Assembly (NCBI GenBank): GCA_030949985.1 | Contig: JAUZRX010000053.1 | Span: 1-39,893, forward strand | Source of the DNA: Acidobacteriota bacterium | Lineage (GTDB): Bacteria; Acidobacteriota; Polarisedimenticolia; J045 | Length of the DNA: 39,893 nt | Direction of reading: 5' to 3' | Shown here: piece by piece, positions 1 through 8,191 of the stretch | How the letters are laid out: the number at the start of each line of letters is the position of its first letter | Numbering within the stretch: the first letter of the stretch is position 1 | Made by a program: the position numbers and the translations under genes | The notes under the pieces: model-generated | What the model was told of the DNA's origin: nothing | Seen by the model: the letters and a program-made list of their open reading frames with translations, nothing else | Database searches by the model: none

Positions 1-561
1 CCGTCGGGGGGCGGCCCGGGCTCCGGGACCCCCGTGCAGGGAGCGGTGACTTTCGGGGGCTGGCTGCTCTCCCCGGGCGGGAACGACGCGGACGGCGACG
101 GCTACAGCGAGTGCGACGGCGACTGCGACGACCAGGAGTCCAGCACCTGGCCGGGCGCGGCCGAAATCTGCCTCGACGGCATCGACAACGACTGCGACGG
201 TGTCGTGGACAAGGGCGAGGTCACTCCCAACGGCGTGGCCGACCTCTCCGTCAGCCGCAACCCGACCGGCGTGACCCTGTCCTGGCAGGCCGTCGCCGAC
301 GCCACCTCCTACGACGTGGTCCGCGGCAACCTGGCGGCCCTGGTCGCCGGCGGAGGCGACTTCACCGGCTCCACCGACGCCTGTCTCGCCAACGATCTGG
401 CCGCCCTGTCGGTGGACGACACCAACACCGAGTCCGTCAACCAGATCTGGTACCTCCACCGCGCCCGCAGCTGCGCCGGTGTCGGCACCTATTCCAGCGA
501 CCCCGCCGCCAACGAGAGCCGCAACACCGGCATCGAATCCAGTCCCAACGCCTGCCCCTGA
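1..561 (+). CDS. Exported MopE-like / FnIII-like protein, C-terminal part only
   Basis: The reading frame is open at the left edge, so only the last 186 residues are visible. It holds an acidic DADGDGY / DCDD / DGIDNDCDG segment, the motif of the MopE-type putative metal-binding repeat and calcium-binding thrombospondin type 3-like repeats. A roughly 100-residue FnIII-like module follows (VTLSW, then YDVVRGNL, an internal Cys, WYLHRA, and a final Cys three residues from the end). The same module ends the subtilase, the esterase and the cytochrome in this window, so the protein is probably exported and surface-linked. Its N-terminal function cannot be seen. A GTG at 34 is internal and I do not regard it as the start. 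Confidence 0.8.
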   Translation, partial: PSGGGPGSGTPVQGAVTFGGWLLSPGGNDADGDGYSECDGDCDDQESSTWPGAAEICLDGIDNDCDGVVDKGEVTPNGVADLSVSRNPTGVTLSWQAVADATSYDVVRGNLAALVAGGGDFTGSTDACLANDLAALSVDDTNTESVNQIWYLHRARSCAGVGTYSSDPAANESRNTGIESSPNACP

Positions 562-595
562 CGCGGCGCCATCACGTCGACAGGCAGTCCCCGCC

Positions 596-622
596 CCCGG
601 GTCGCGCTCCGCGCGACCCGGG
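596..622. terminator. Perfect 12-bp GC hairpin after the first gene
   Basis: Arms 596-607 and 611-622 are perfectly complementary around a 3-base loop, 35 bases after the stop of the first gene. No T-run follows, so this is either a Rho-assisted terminator or an mRNA-end hairpin. A classical intrinsic terminator is not shown. Confidence 0.4.
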
Positions 623-725
623 CGGGACTCGCCGGGCACCGGGGATCCGCTCGATGCCTCGAGATCGTTCCACCGGAAAGCACACCATTCGAGCCGCGCG
701 CATCGACCGCCTACAATACGCCGAC

Positions 726-1919
726 GTGAGCGCTGCCGACTCCCATGACCCCGCCGCGAAGGTGCGCTGGCTGCCGATGTTCGCGGTGGCCGGGGGCCAT
801 TTCGTCCACGATGTCTACTTCGCCTTCTTCGCGCCCCTGTTGCCCCTGCTCCGCGAGCGCCTGGCCCTCAGCTACGCGGATGCGGGCTGGCTGGCGGCGC
901 TGATCCAGCTTCCCGCCCTGGCCAACCCCTTGCTGGGCTACCTCGCCGACCGGGGCGGGGGCCGCTGGCTGATGGTGGCCGCGCCGTCCGTGGCCGCGGC
1001 GTCGATGAGCCTGATCGGGCTCGCGCCGAGCCGACTCGCCCTCGGGGGCCTGCTGCTGATCGCCGGTGTCGGATCGGCCTTCTGGCACGTCCCCGCTCCC
1101 GTGCGCCTGGCCCGGGAGGCCGGGGGGCGCAAGGGAACGGCCATGTCCCTGTTCATGGTGGCCGGCGAGGGAGCACGTACGGTGGGGCCCCTGCTGGCCC
1201 TGGCCGTGGTGGGCCTGGCGGGCCCCGCCGGGCTGACCGCGCTGATGCCCTTCGGGCTGCTGACCTCCGCCCTGCTGGCCTTCGTCACCCGGGACCGCAG
1301 GGGTCTCCACCGCCGCGCCGCGACGGCCGCCGCGGCGGCACCCGCCGAGTCGTGGCGTCCCCTGGCACGGCTGTTCGCGGCGGTGAGCCTGGTGATCGGA
1401 GGCCGGGCTTTCCTGGTCGGCTCCCTGGCCACCTACCTCCCCTCCTACGTGGTGGAGCGGGGCGGATCGCTCTGGCTTGGCGGCGCGGCCCTGGCGATTC
1501 TCCAGGGCGCCGGCGCGGTGGGCGCCCTGTCGAGCGGTACCCTCAGCGACCGCATCGGCCGGCGGCGCATCCTCTTCGCCGTCGCCCTGGCCTCTCCACT
1601 GGCCCTGTTCGGCCTGGCCCGCAGCGGGCCGGGGCTGATGGTGCCCCTGCTGGTGCTGCTCGGCTTGCTCACCTTCTCCACCAATCCGCCCCTGCTGGCC
1701 CTGGTCCAGGAGTCGGCGGGCTCCCGGCCGGCGGTGGCCAACGGGATCTTCATGACCCTGGGCTTCACCCTGCGCTCCGCGGCCCTGGTCTTGGTCGGCC
1801 GGCTCGGCGACACCCTGGGGCTGGTACGCGCCTTCGAGATCGCGGCCTTCGCCGCCCTGCTGGCGGTGGCCGGCGTGCTGGCACTGCCACGCCCGACCGA
1901 CGGAGGCGTCCCCCGATGA
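726..1919 (+). CDS. MFS transporter, fosmidomycin-resistance (Fsr)-like
   Basis: 397 residues with about twelve hydrophobic segments. The N-terminal GGHFVHDVYFAFFAPLLPLL pattern and the central RKGTAMSLFMVAGEGARTVGP stretch match the Fsr branch of the major facilitator superfamily, proton-driven inner-membrane exporters of small molecules. An intact half-way MFS motif (SDRIGRRR) is visible near residue 277. I chose the GTG at 726 because the frame upstream to 111 is shadow sequence overlapping the preceding gene and gives no sensible protein. The stop overlaps the next start (ATGA), so it is translationally coupled to the methyltransferase. The substrate is unknown. Confidence 0.85.
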   Translation: MSAADSHDPAAKVRWLPMFAVAGGHFVHDVYFAFFAPLLPLLRERLALSYADAGWLAALIQLPALANPLLGYLADRGGGRWLMVAAPSVAAASMSLIGLAPSRLALGGLLLIAGVGSAFWHVPAPVRLAREAGGRKGTAMSLFMVAGEGARTVGPLLALAVVGLAGPAGLTALMPFGLLTSALLAFVTRDRRGLHRRAATAAAAAPAESWRPLARLFAAVSLVIGGRAFLVGSLATYLPSYVVERGGSLWLGGAALAILQGAGAVGALSSGTLSDRIGRRRILFAVALASPLALFGLARSGPGLMVPLLVLLGLLTFSTNPPLLALVQESAGSRPAVANGIFMTLGFTLRSAALVLVGRLGDTLGLVRAFEIAAFAALLAVAGVLALPRPTDGGVPR

Positions 1920-2938
1920 GCCGCCGGCGCCCCTTCGAACAACACCGGGAACTGGCCCGTACCGTGGCCGGGGCCCTCACCACCGTCCCCCTCGAAGGTC
2001 AGACATGGCTGGTGGTGGATGACGAGGGAGACCAGCTCGGCCCGGCCCTCGAGGCCGCCGGTGCCCGGGTCCGGCGCTGGTGGCGCTGGGCCTTCGGGGG
2101 CCTTCCGGCCCGCCCCTGGCCCCCGGCGGGCCGCTGGCAGGGAGTGGTCCTGCGCCTGCCCCGGGACAGAAGCGTGCTGGACATGCAACTCCACCTTCTC
2201 TGCCCGACCCTCGAGGCCGGCGGGCGCCTGGTGGCCTGGGGGGCCAACGACGAGGGAGCCCGCAGCGCCGGCGGCGTGCTCGAAGCCTTCTTCGACCAGG
2301 TGCGCCCGGTCGCCTCCCGGGCCCACGGGCGCGTTTTCGAGGCGCGGCGTCCCCGACCCGCCGAACATCCCGGCCCCGGCGCGCCCTGGCGACGGCGGCA
2401 ACCCGTGGCCCTGCCCCTCGGTGGCGAGCGGAAGGTGACCCTGGACTTTGTCTCCTACCCCGGCGTCTTCGCCGGAGGAGGCCTCGACGAGGGCACCGCC
2501 CTGCTCTGCTCCGTGCTGGGAGACCTGCGCCTCGCAGGAAACGTGCTGGACTTCGCCTGCGGGGCCGGGATGATCGCCGCAGCGGTGCGCCGTCTCTGCC
2601 CTGCCGCCACCATCACCGGCCTCGAGGTGGACGCCCTGGCCCTCGAGGCGGCGGCGCTGAACGTGCCCGACGCGGAATGGCTGCTCTCCGACGGCTGGCG
2701 GGCCCTGCCTTCCCAGCGGCGCTTCGACCAGATCCTGAGCAATCCACCGGTGCACCGCGGGCGGGAGGAGGACCACTCCATCCTCCTGCACCTGCTCACC
2801 CGCTCCCGCCGGTACCTGCACGGGGGGGGCAGGCTGACCCTGGTGGTGCAGGGCAGGCTCGGAGCCCTGGTCCGCCGCACCCTGCCCCGGGCCCGACGCC
2901 TGGCTGCCACGGCTCGCTACCAGGTCTGGCAGGCCTGA
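1916..2938 (+). CDS. RsmC-like class I SAM methyltransferase
   Basis: 340 residues, close to the length of E. coli RsmC (16S rRNA m2G1207 methyltransferase). The N-terminal half is a degenerate methyltransferase-like domain. The C-terminal half carries the MTS domain: PGVFAGGGLDEGTALL before motif I (VLDFACGAGMI), an acidic SAM-binding Glu in ITGLEVDALAL, and the catalytic NPPV motif in LSNPPVHRG. These are the hallmarks of RsmC/RlmG enzymes that methylate the exocyclic N2 of guanine in rRNA. The ATG overlaps the upstream TGA by four bases. Which rRNA position it modifies cannot be told from sequence alone. The gene converges on the cytochrome gene with about 55 bases between stops. Confidence 0.85.
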   Translation: MSRRRPFEQHRELARTVAGALTTVPLEGQTWLVVDDEGDQLGPALEAAGARVRRWWRWAFGGLPARPWPPAGRWQGVVLRLPRDRSVLDMQLHLLCPTLEAGGRLVAWGANDEGARSAGGVLEAFFDQVRPVASRAHGRVFEARRPRPAEHPGPGAPWRRRQPVALPLGGERKVTLDFVSYPGVFAGGGLDEGTALLCSVLGDLRLAGNVLDFACGAGMIAAAVRRLCPAATITGLEVDALALEAAALNVPDAEWLLSDGWRALPSQRRFDQILSNPPVHRGREEDHSILLHLLTRSRRYLHGGGRLTLVVQGRLGALVRRTLPRARRLAATARYQVWQA

Positions 2939-2993
2939 GGCCCCCCCGGCCGGGCAGCCAGGAACAACATTGTTCGCTCCACGGTGGGGGGGG

Positions 2994-5228
2994 TCAGGGG
3001 CAGGTGGCCGCCAGGTCCTGGGGCCACTCGCAGCCGCCAGCGGTGGTCATCTCAGGGCGCTGATTGCCCGCACTGTCGGTGCCGTAGGACCCCTCGGCGC
3101 CCCCCGCGTTGCCCACCACCACGTAGAACACCGAACCGCTGCCCGGCGCGAAGGTGGTCTGACCGCTGACGCCCACCGCGCACTTCACCGCGCTCCAGGC
3201 ATAGGTCGACACCTGGGCCAGATCGCCCCAGTAGAGGTTGTGATCGCTCGCCTCGCAGGCCGGCCCGTATTGGACCTGCACCTCGCCCAGCGACTCGTCC
3301 CAGCCGGTACTCAGCAGAGCTGTCCCGTCCCGGGGACTGGCCTCACCGGGAACCGCCGCCGTCGTACTGATGGGAACGCTCGACAGGGCCTCGCCCACCG
3401 TCACCGGCGCCGAGCGGCCGTAACTGTCCCACAGGGCCCGCATCTTCTCGCCCCGGTTGGGGCGGGGATCGGGCCGGGTGGGATCGCAGCCGGTGTCGAA
3501 GGGATCGCAGGTGGAACGGTTTTCCGTCTCCAGAAACTCCACGTACTCGTCGGTGGTGGTCTGGTACATCAGCCGCGAGCGCACCAGCAGGTCGCCGCTC
3601 GAGCCGGTGGGCACGGCGATGGTGTAGGGGGTCTCGTCCCAGTGGGCCAGGGCGCCGGGGATGTCCGGATTGGGCGGGTAGGTCACCCCCACTGGCGCCG
3701 TCTCGTCGCTGGGGGTGAAACCCTTGGGCGGGATACGGTTGTCGCTGACCACGCAGTTGTTGAGTACGAAGTGGAACATCTTGCGCCCGGTGGCGTCGTC
3801 CACCAGATCGCACTGCCCCGTGCCGTTGAAGTTCCAGACCCCCACCTCGATCTCGTAGACCTTGAGCTGGGGATCGTCGGCCAGCGCGCCGGTGGTCGGG
3901 TCCCAGGCTCCCGATTCGAAGGTGATCTCCGTGGCGTCCAGGGTGCCGTCGCCGTCGGTGTCGGGACCGGCCTGCACATGCAGGAACAGTCGTCGCCCCT
4001 CCGGGTAGCCGGTGGGCAGCTTGTGCCCGCTTCGGTTGGTGACGGTAACCGTGGCCGTGATGTCACCGCCAGCCGGAGCACTGGCCGGGGTGGCCAGGGC
4101 CACGTCCGCGGTTTCCTGCTGCAACAGCTCGAGGGCCTGTTCCCGGGCAGCGGCGTAGGAGGCCGAGCGGCCGAGAGCCGCGCCGTACTCCCCGTCGAGC
4201 ACTTCGATCATCCAACTCCCGCCGCCACGGAAGAAATGGGTGAATACAGGTCCCTCGGCGGCGGTGTTCTCGCCCCGCAGGGACGGTTTCTGGGAGCAGG
4301 CCCAAGCCGGATCCGTGGTGCCGTCGCCGTCCACATCCGCGGGAGGCATGTGGCAACGCTGGCAGCTCGTGAAATCGGCGCTGGAGGGCCGACCGAACTC
4401 GCTCTGCCGCCACTCGTCGAAGGTCCGCTCGATGGGCATCCGGTAGCCCAGGTCCGCGCCCGTGTTCGGATCGACCCGATTGCGAGCCGGATTGGTCACG
4501 TTGTGGCACTGGCCGCAGAAAGCGCCTCCGCGGTGCAGCTCGGACAGGGCCGCGGTGTGCCGCGGCGGAGGCGCCGCGTCGGAGTACGGCCCGCGCATCT
4601 CCCGACGATCGGTGGTCAGGAAGACCTGGCCGTTCTCGGTGTAAGGCGCCTGGGGATCGAGGAACTCCCCCGGAGGGGGCTGGGAAGCATCGTACTGGCG
4701 ATGACAGAAGTGACACTGGATACCCTCGAAGTCGTTGTCGGGGGTGTCCCGGGTACCCTCCAGGCACGAGCCGTCGAACTCCGCGCCCCAGGGGGTGGTG
4801 CAGTGGGAACGCCCCTCCAGCCAACCCTTGGGAGCGTGGCAACGCAGGCAAAGGTCCCCGATCCCCAGGTCGCCGAGGTGATCCACGTCGTCTTGGTTGG
4901 CCACGTCGAGGGCGGCCCAGAACAGCGGATCGCGCCCGGCGTTGGCCATCAGCGAACCGGCCCAGCTATCGGAGGGCTCGTAAATCTTCTGTCCCGCGTC
5001 CCGGTAGCCCCCGTGACAGTTCGAGCAGGTGCCCGGGTTGTCCAGAATGCCGGGATCGACACCATCCCGAAACGGCGGATAGTCGGGATGCCCGCTGCCG
5101 TCCGAGGGCTGGGTGCCGGGGAGATCCACCCCCGTCCCGTCCGTGCCGGCCCCGACGGCCACCGCTGCCATCACCAGCAGCAGCAGCACTCCCCCTCCGC
5201 GTCCAACCACACCCGTCCTGCGCTTCAT
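2994..5228 (-). CDS. Exported multihaem c-type cytochrome (five CxxCH) with C-terminal module
   Basis: 744 residues with a signal peptide (hydrophobic run 14-27). Five covalent haem motifs are visible: CSNCH 68-72, CLRCH 127-131, CHFCH 172-176, CGQCH 238-242 and CQRCH 289-293. No CxxCH follows residue 293. The centre (about 370-640) is beta-rich and contains GHKLPTGYPEGRR and DGDGT stretches, resembling the extra domain of large exported cytochromes. The last ~115 residues are the FnIII-like C-terminal module (YGPACEASDHNLYWGDL, FYVVVGNA, GSYGTDSAGNQRP). It is the last gene of a three-gene minus-strand unit behind a sigma-54 promoter, 25 bases after the small exported protein. An electron-transfer role at the cell surface or periplasm is likely. 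The partner is unknown. CcsA/ResB-type maturation genes lie at the far right of the window. Confidence 0.85.
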   Translation of the reverse strand: MKRRTGVVGRGGGVLLLLVMAAVAVGAGTDGTGVDLPGTQPSDGSGHPDYPPFRDGVDPGILDNPGTCSNCHGGYRDAGQKIYEPSDSWAGSLMANAGRDPLFWAALDVANQDDVDHLGDLGIGDLCLRCHAPKGWLEGRSHCTTPWGAEFDGSCLEGTRDTPDNDFEGIQCHFCHRQYDASQPPPGEFLDPQAPYTENGQVFLTTDRREMRGPYSDAAPPPRHTAALSELHRGGAFCGQCHNVTNPARNRVDPNTGADLGYRMPIERTFDEWRQSEFGRPSSADFTSCQRCHMPPADVDGDGTTDPAWACSQKPSLRGENTAAEGPVFTHFFRGGGSWMIEVLDGEYGAALGRSASYAAAREQALELLQQETADVALATPASAPAGGDITATVTVTNRSGHKLPTGYPEGRRLFLHVQAGPDTDGDGTLDATEITFESGAWDPTTGALADDPQLKVYEIEVGVWNFNGTGQCDLVDDATGRKMFHFVLNNCVVSDNRIPPKGFTPSDETAPVGVTYPPNPDIPGALAHWDETPYTIAVPTGSSGDLLVRSRLMYQTTTDEYVEFLETENRSTCDPFDTGCDPTRPDPRPNRGEKMRALWDSYGRSAPVTVGEALSSVPISTTAAVPGEASPRDGTALLSTGWDESLGEVQVQYGPACEASDHNLYWGDLAQVSTYAWSAVKCAVGVSGQTTFAPGSGSVFYVVVGNAGGAEGSYGTDSAGNQRPEMTTAGGCEWPQDLAATCP

Positions 5229-5253
5229 GTCCCGCCTTCACCATCCCTCGATT

Positions 5254-5748
5254 TCAACGATGCATCGAACCGCGACCGCCGCCGCCCATACCACCGCCAC
5301 GGGGGCCCCCACCGTGCCCCCCGCCGCCGGGCATCCGGCGGCACCCTCCACCCTGCCACATGCCTCCCGACGACCAGAGCGGAGCGTCGTGCAGGGTTCG
5401 CAACACCATCATCGTGCCGCGGTTGATCACCATCACCTTCTGTGCACGCACCGCCTCGGCCTCGGCGCCGGAGAAGACGCGGGCTCGCAGGACGTCGCCC
5501 GTCTCTACCGTGAAACCGGCCTGCTCGAGCAAGGCCGGCGGGGCAAGCAACACGTCGAGCTTCTCTCCGCCGCCACGCAATTCCAGGGTGGCGACCAGCA
5601 CCTCGATCCCACCTTCCGCGGCAGCCGTGTGCACCGCCACGACCGTGCCCTGCACCTTGCGCATCCCCTTGTTCCGGCGCGCCTGCACGCCTCCCACCGC
5701 GGTCAGCAAGACCAGCCCTGCAAGCAGCCAGCGGGAAGCACGGATCAC
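5254..5748 (-). CDS. Small exported OB-like protein with Gly/His/Met-rich tail
   Basis: 164 residues. I chose the GTG at 5748 because it overlaps the upstream TGA (GTGA) and has an AAGGGG ribosome site; a longer ATG start at 5769 would lie wholly inside the upstream gene. It has a signal peptide (cleavage likely after GGVQA). A beta-rich core follows: VQGTVVAVHT, LAPPALLEQAGF, VETGDVLRARVF, then RGTMMVLRTLHDAPLW, a pattern I associate with small OB-like exported proteins. The last ~40 residues are Gly/His/Met-rich with one Cys. It is a distant relative of the protein at 9867-10505. Metal binding by the tail is plausible but only inferred. The specific function is unknown. Confidence 0.75.
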   Translation of the reverse strand: MIRASRWLLAGLVLLTAVGGVQARRNKGMRKVQGTVVAVHTAAAEGGIEVLVATLELRGGGEKLDVLLAPPALLEQAGFTVETGDVLRARVFSGAEAEAVRAQKVMVINRGTMMVLRTLHDAPLWSSGGMWQGGGCRRMPGGGGHGGGPRGGGMGGGGRGSMHR

Positions 5749-6638
5749 CGGTAGAGCCCCTTGTTCCACGACGGAGGGTTGAGCCCCCAGGCCAGTCCCA
5801 CGATCACGCTCAGATCCTGGGCGCCGTCACCCAACCCCCTGAGCACCGCCGCCCGCCATCGCCGACGGCCGGTGGTCTCGACCCCCAAGCCCAGCGCGGC
5901 GTAGTCCGCCGCACCGGCCACCACCGCCTGCCGACCCTCGAGCCAGGCGCTGACAGTCAGGCGGCCGCCGGCGACAGGATCGGTCTCCACACCGATCCAG
6001 CCGTCATAGATGTTCTCCAGATCGACCCAGGCGGGATCCCCGAGCCGGGAATAGCCCACACCGGCGAAACCCGTGGCGGACCAGAATCGATAGGCGCCGC
6101 CGGCGAAGATCCGCAGGTCCCACTCCCCGGTACCCAGGCCCCTGGTCTCGTCCGCCGTGGGAACTTTGAGTTCCACCCCGCCATCGACACGAAAGAGACG
6201 GACGCCGCCCCCGACGAGACGGCGGGAGAGGGCGACCCGAAGATCGCCCACACCGCTCTCCCAATAATTGTCGGTCGTCACCGTCGCCGCCGCGGGGAGG
6301 GTCGCCCCCATCGGCGAATGGCCGCTCCCCCCCATGTGCGACCCGGAACGATGCCCTTGGCCCAGGGGCATGGTGCCAAAACCGGTCTGCAGCACTTCCG
6401 TCGAGGTCTGCATCCGGATCACCGACCATTCAACCCTTATCTGAAAGAGGTCACCCCAGACGTAGCGCGTGGTGAAAACCTGGCTGTCGGCATCGATGCC
6501 GGTGCCGTAATCACCGGAATTCCACGTACCATAGAAGGAAAGTTCACCCTCCGCAGCCCGGGCCATCGGCGCCCCCGCCCCGAGCAGGACCGTCGCCAGC
6601 GCCAGAAGCCCCCACCAGGTGTGCCGCCGAACCATCAT
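5745..6638 (-). CDS. Outer-membrane beta-barrel protein with His/Met-rich loop
   Basis: 297 residues. The start is the first of two adjacent ATG codons, with GGAGAG eight bases upstream. The longer ATG start at 6704 would span the sigma-54 promoter. A signal peptide (ending PMARA) is followed by repeated amphipathic beta-strands with aromatic girdles (LSFYGTWNSGDYG, TRYVWGDLFQIRVEW, WDLRIFAGGAYRFW), typical of porin-like or transport barrels. Residues about 90-115 form a loop rich in Gly, His and Met (GHRSGSHMGGSGHSPMG), which could bind soft metals. It is the first gene after the sigma-54 promoter at 6686-6701 and is coupled by overlap to the next gene. No exact family is recognised. Confidence 0.75.
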   Translation of the reverse strand: MMVRRHTWWGLLALATVLLGAGAPMARAAEGELSFYGTWNSGDYGTGIDADSQVFTTRYVWGDLFQIRVEWSVIRMQTSTEVLQTGFGTMPLGQGHRSGSHMGGSGHSPMGATLPAAATVTTDNYWESGVGDLRVALSRRLVGGGVRLFRVDGGVELKVPTADETRGLGTGEWDLRIFAGGAYRFWSATGFAGVGYSRLGDPAWVDLENIYDGWIGVETDPVAGGRLTVSAWLEGRQAVVAGAADYAALGLGVETTGRRRWRAAVLRGLGDGAQDLSVIVGLAWGLNPPSWNKGLYR

Positions 6639-6685
6639 CGTCAGTCTCTCCACTGTCGCCACGGGGCGAAGCCAACCCCCTGGAA

Positions 6686-6701
6686 AGCAAGTTCCATGCC
6701 G
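6686..6701 (-). promoter_or_regulatory. Sigma-54 (-24/-12) promoter of the barrel/cytochrome unit
   Basis: Read on the minus strand this is cGGCATGGAACTTGCT. GG (6700-6699) and GC (6688-6687) are separated by exactly ten bases, and it closely matches the TGGCACGnnnnTTGCW consensus. Transcription would start near 6675, about 37 bases before the barrel ATG. It lies immediately downstream of the gene for a sigma-54 activator. Confidence 0.65.
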
Positions 6702-6755
6702 CACATGGCGGGCATTTACGGGCCAAAGGGAGCTAGTTTGACCTCATCCCCGACA

Positions 6756-6768
6756 TTTTCGTCGAAAA
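6756..6768. promoter_or_regulatory. Dyad TTTTCG-T-CGAAAA, possible activator site
   Basis: A perfect 6+1+6 palindrome about 80-95 bases upstream of the predicted sigma-54 start site, at typical enhancer distance. Binding by the adjacent regulator is inferred from position only. Confidence 0.35.
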
Positions 6769-6782
6769 GCCGGGCCGGCGAG

Positions 6783-6798
6783 TCGACCATTTGGTCGA
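6783..6798. promoter_or_regulatory. Dyad TCGACCA-TT-TGGTCGA, possible activator site or hairpin
   Basis: A perfect 7+2+7 palindrome between the end of the regulator gene (6824) and the sigma-54 promoter. It could be a second enhancer site or a hairpin that ends the regulator transcript. Confidence 0.35.
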
Positions 6799-6823
6799 GG
6801 AGTGGGCCGGCCCCTCCTTCGTC

Positions 6824-8191
6824 CTACTCCCGCGCCTCGCGAAACTTGCCGAGTTTGTAACGCAGAGCCCGCTCCGAGATCCCCAGCAGGGCGGCCGCCC
6901 GCGATTGATTGCCCTCCGTTTCCGCCAGGGCCTGCTCGATGGCCCGGCGCTCGAGGGCCGCCACACGCTCGGGAAGGGTAAGGCCCTCCTCCCCGCCCGC
7001 GACGCTCGAGGCCGGGGCCGCCGCCACGGCCGGGGGCAAATCGGCGGTGGTGATCTGAGAGCCGCGGGCCAGCACCAGCGCCCGCTGCACGATGTTTTCC
7101 AGCTCTCGCACGTTACCGGGAAAGTCGTAACGCACCAGGGCGCTCATGGCCTCCCGGGAAAAGCGCTTGGGAGGCCCTTCGGCCGCTCCGTAGCGCTCGA
7201 GGAAGTGCTCCACCAGCAGGGGGATGTCCGCCCGGCGGCAACGCAAGGGCGGCAGATCGATGGTGACCACCGCCAGCCGGTAGTAGAAATCTTCCCGGAA
7301 CTTCCCCTCCCGTACGGCCCGGACCACGTCGCTGTTGGTCGCCGCGATCAGTCGCACGTCCACCGGCAGGGGGCGGGAAGAGCCCACCCGCTCGATCTCC
7401 TTCTGCTGCAGGACCCGCAGGAGCTTGACCTGGATCTCCGGCGCCAGTTCTCCCACCTCGTCGAGGAAGAGGGTGCCTCCCGCGGCGGCTTCGAAGCGCC
7501 CGATACGCTGCCGTTCGGCGCCGGTGAAGGCTCCCTTCTCATGACCGAAGAGTTCGCTCTCGAGCAGGGTCGGCGAGAGAGCCGCACCGTTGACCGCGAC
7601 GAAGGGTCCGTCGGCCCGCGCACTGGCCTGGTGGATCGCCCGGGCGACCACTTCCTTGCCGGTACCCGATTCACCGAGAATCAGCACCGGCACTTCCGAG
7701 CGGGCCACCCGGGCGACGGTGGATAGGACTTCGGCCATGGGTCCGCCGGCCGTGATGATGCCGGGGATCGACTCGATTTCGCCCAAGCGCTGCCGCAACT
7801 GGCGGTTCTCCCGCTGGAGCTGCACCTCCTCGAGCCGTCGCCGCATGACGATTTCCAGCTCATCGAGATCCACGGGTTTGAGCAGGTAATCGGCAGCCCC
7901 CTCCTTCAGGCAAGCCACCGCCTGCTCCACCGTGCCGTACGCCGTGACCAGGATCACCCCGATGCCGGGATCGAGGGCCCGCACCCGGCGCAAGAGTTCC
8001 CGGCCATCGATCCCCGGCATACGCTGATCGGTGAGCAGCAGGTCGAACGACCCCGCCTCCAACGCTTCGAGCGCCTGCTCACCGCCGGCGGCCTCCACCA
8101 CCTCGGCTCCCATGTCCCGCAGGCATCCGGCCAGCAGCTCCCGCTGGGAGGGATCGTCGTCGACCACCAGAATGCGCGCCTCCAGGCTCAT
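6824..8191 (-). CDS. NtrC-family sigma-54-dependent response regulator
   Basis: 455 residues in three domains. The receiver (about 5-120) has the acidic pocket D11-D13, phospho-acceptor D55 in [11 protein letters not shown]83 and K105. The AAA+ domain has Walker A GESGTGKE 173-180, the sigma-54-contacting GAFTGA 220-225, Walker B LFLDEV 241-246, and an arginine-rich second half. The C-terminal Fis-type helix-turn-helix ends in [20 protein letters not shown]. The start is the ATG at 8191 overlapping the kinase stop (ATGA); the frame upstream is shadow sequence. It would activate sigma-54 promoters when phosphorylated by the adjacent kinase. Both sigma-54 promoters in this window flank the pair, which makes them the obvious targets. 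Confidence 0.93.
   Translation of the reverse strand: MSLEARILVVDDDPSQRELLAGCLRDMGAEVVEAAGGEQALEALEAGSFDLLLTDQRMPGIDGRELLRRVRALDPGIGVILVTAYGTVEQAVACLKEGAADYLLKPVDLDELEIVMRRRLEEVQLQRENRQLRQRLGEIESIPGIITAGGPMAEVLSTVARVARSEVPVLILGESGTGKEVVARAIHQASARADGPFVAVNGAALSPTLLESELFGHEKGAFTGAERQRIGRFEAAAGGTLFLDEVGELAPEIQVKLLRVLQQKEIERVGSSRPLPVDVRLIAATNSDVVRAVREGKFREDFYYRLAVVTIDLPPLRCRRADIPLLVEHFLERYGAAEGPPKRFSREAMSALVRYDFPGNVRELENIVQRALVLARGSQITTADLPPAVAAAPASSVAGGEEGLTLPERVAALERRAIEQALAETEGNQSRAAALLGISERALRYKLGKFREARE

Noticed and set aside
111-725. N-terminal extension of the MFS transporter
   Set aside because: It overlaps the preceding gene in another frame and contains long Arg-rich runs typical of shadow frames in GC-rich DNA.
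2962-2975. A small AT-containing palindrome (GAACAA-CA-TTGTTC) between convergent genes
   Set aside because: Only six base pairs with a two-base loop and no T-run; not enough to call a terminator or operator.
2970-5426. An 818-residue plus-strand ORF over the cytochrome gene
   Set aside because: The opposite strand encodes five CxxCH motifs and a signal peptide. The plus-strand frame is a GC-rich shadow.
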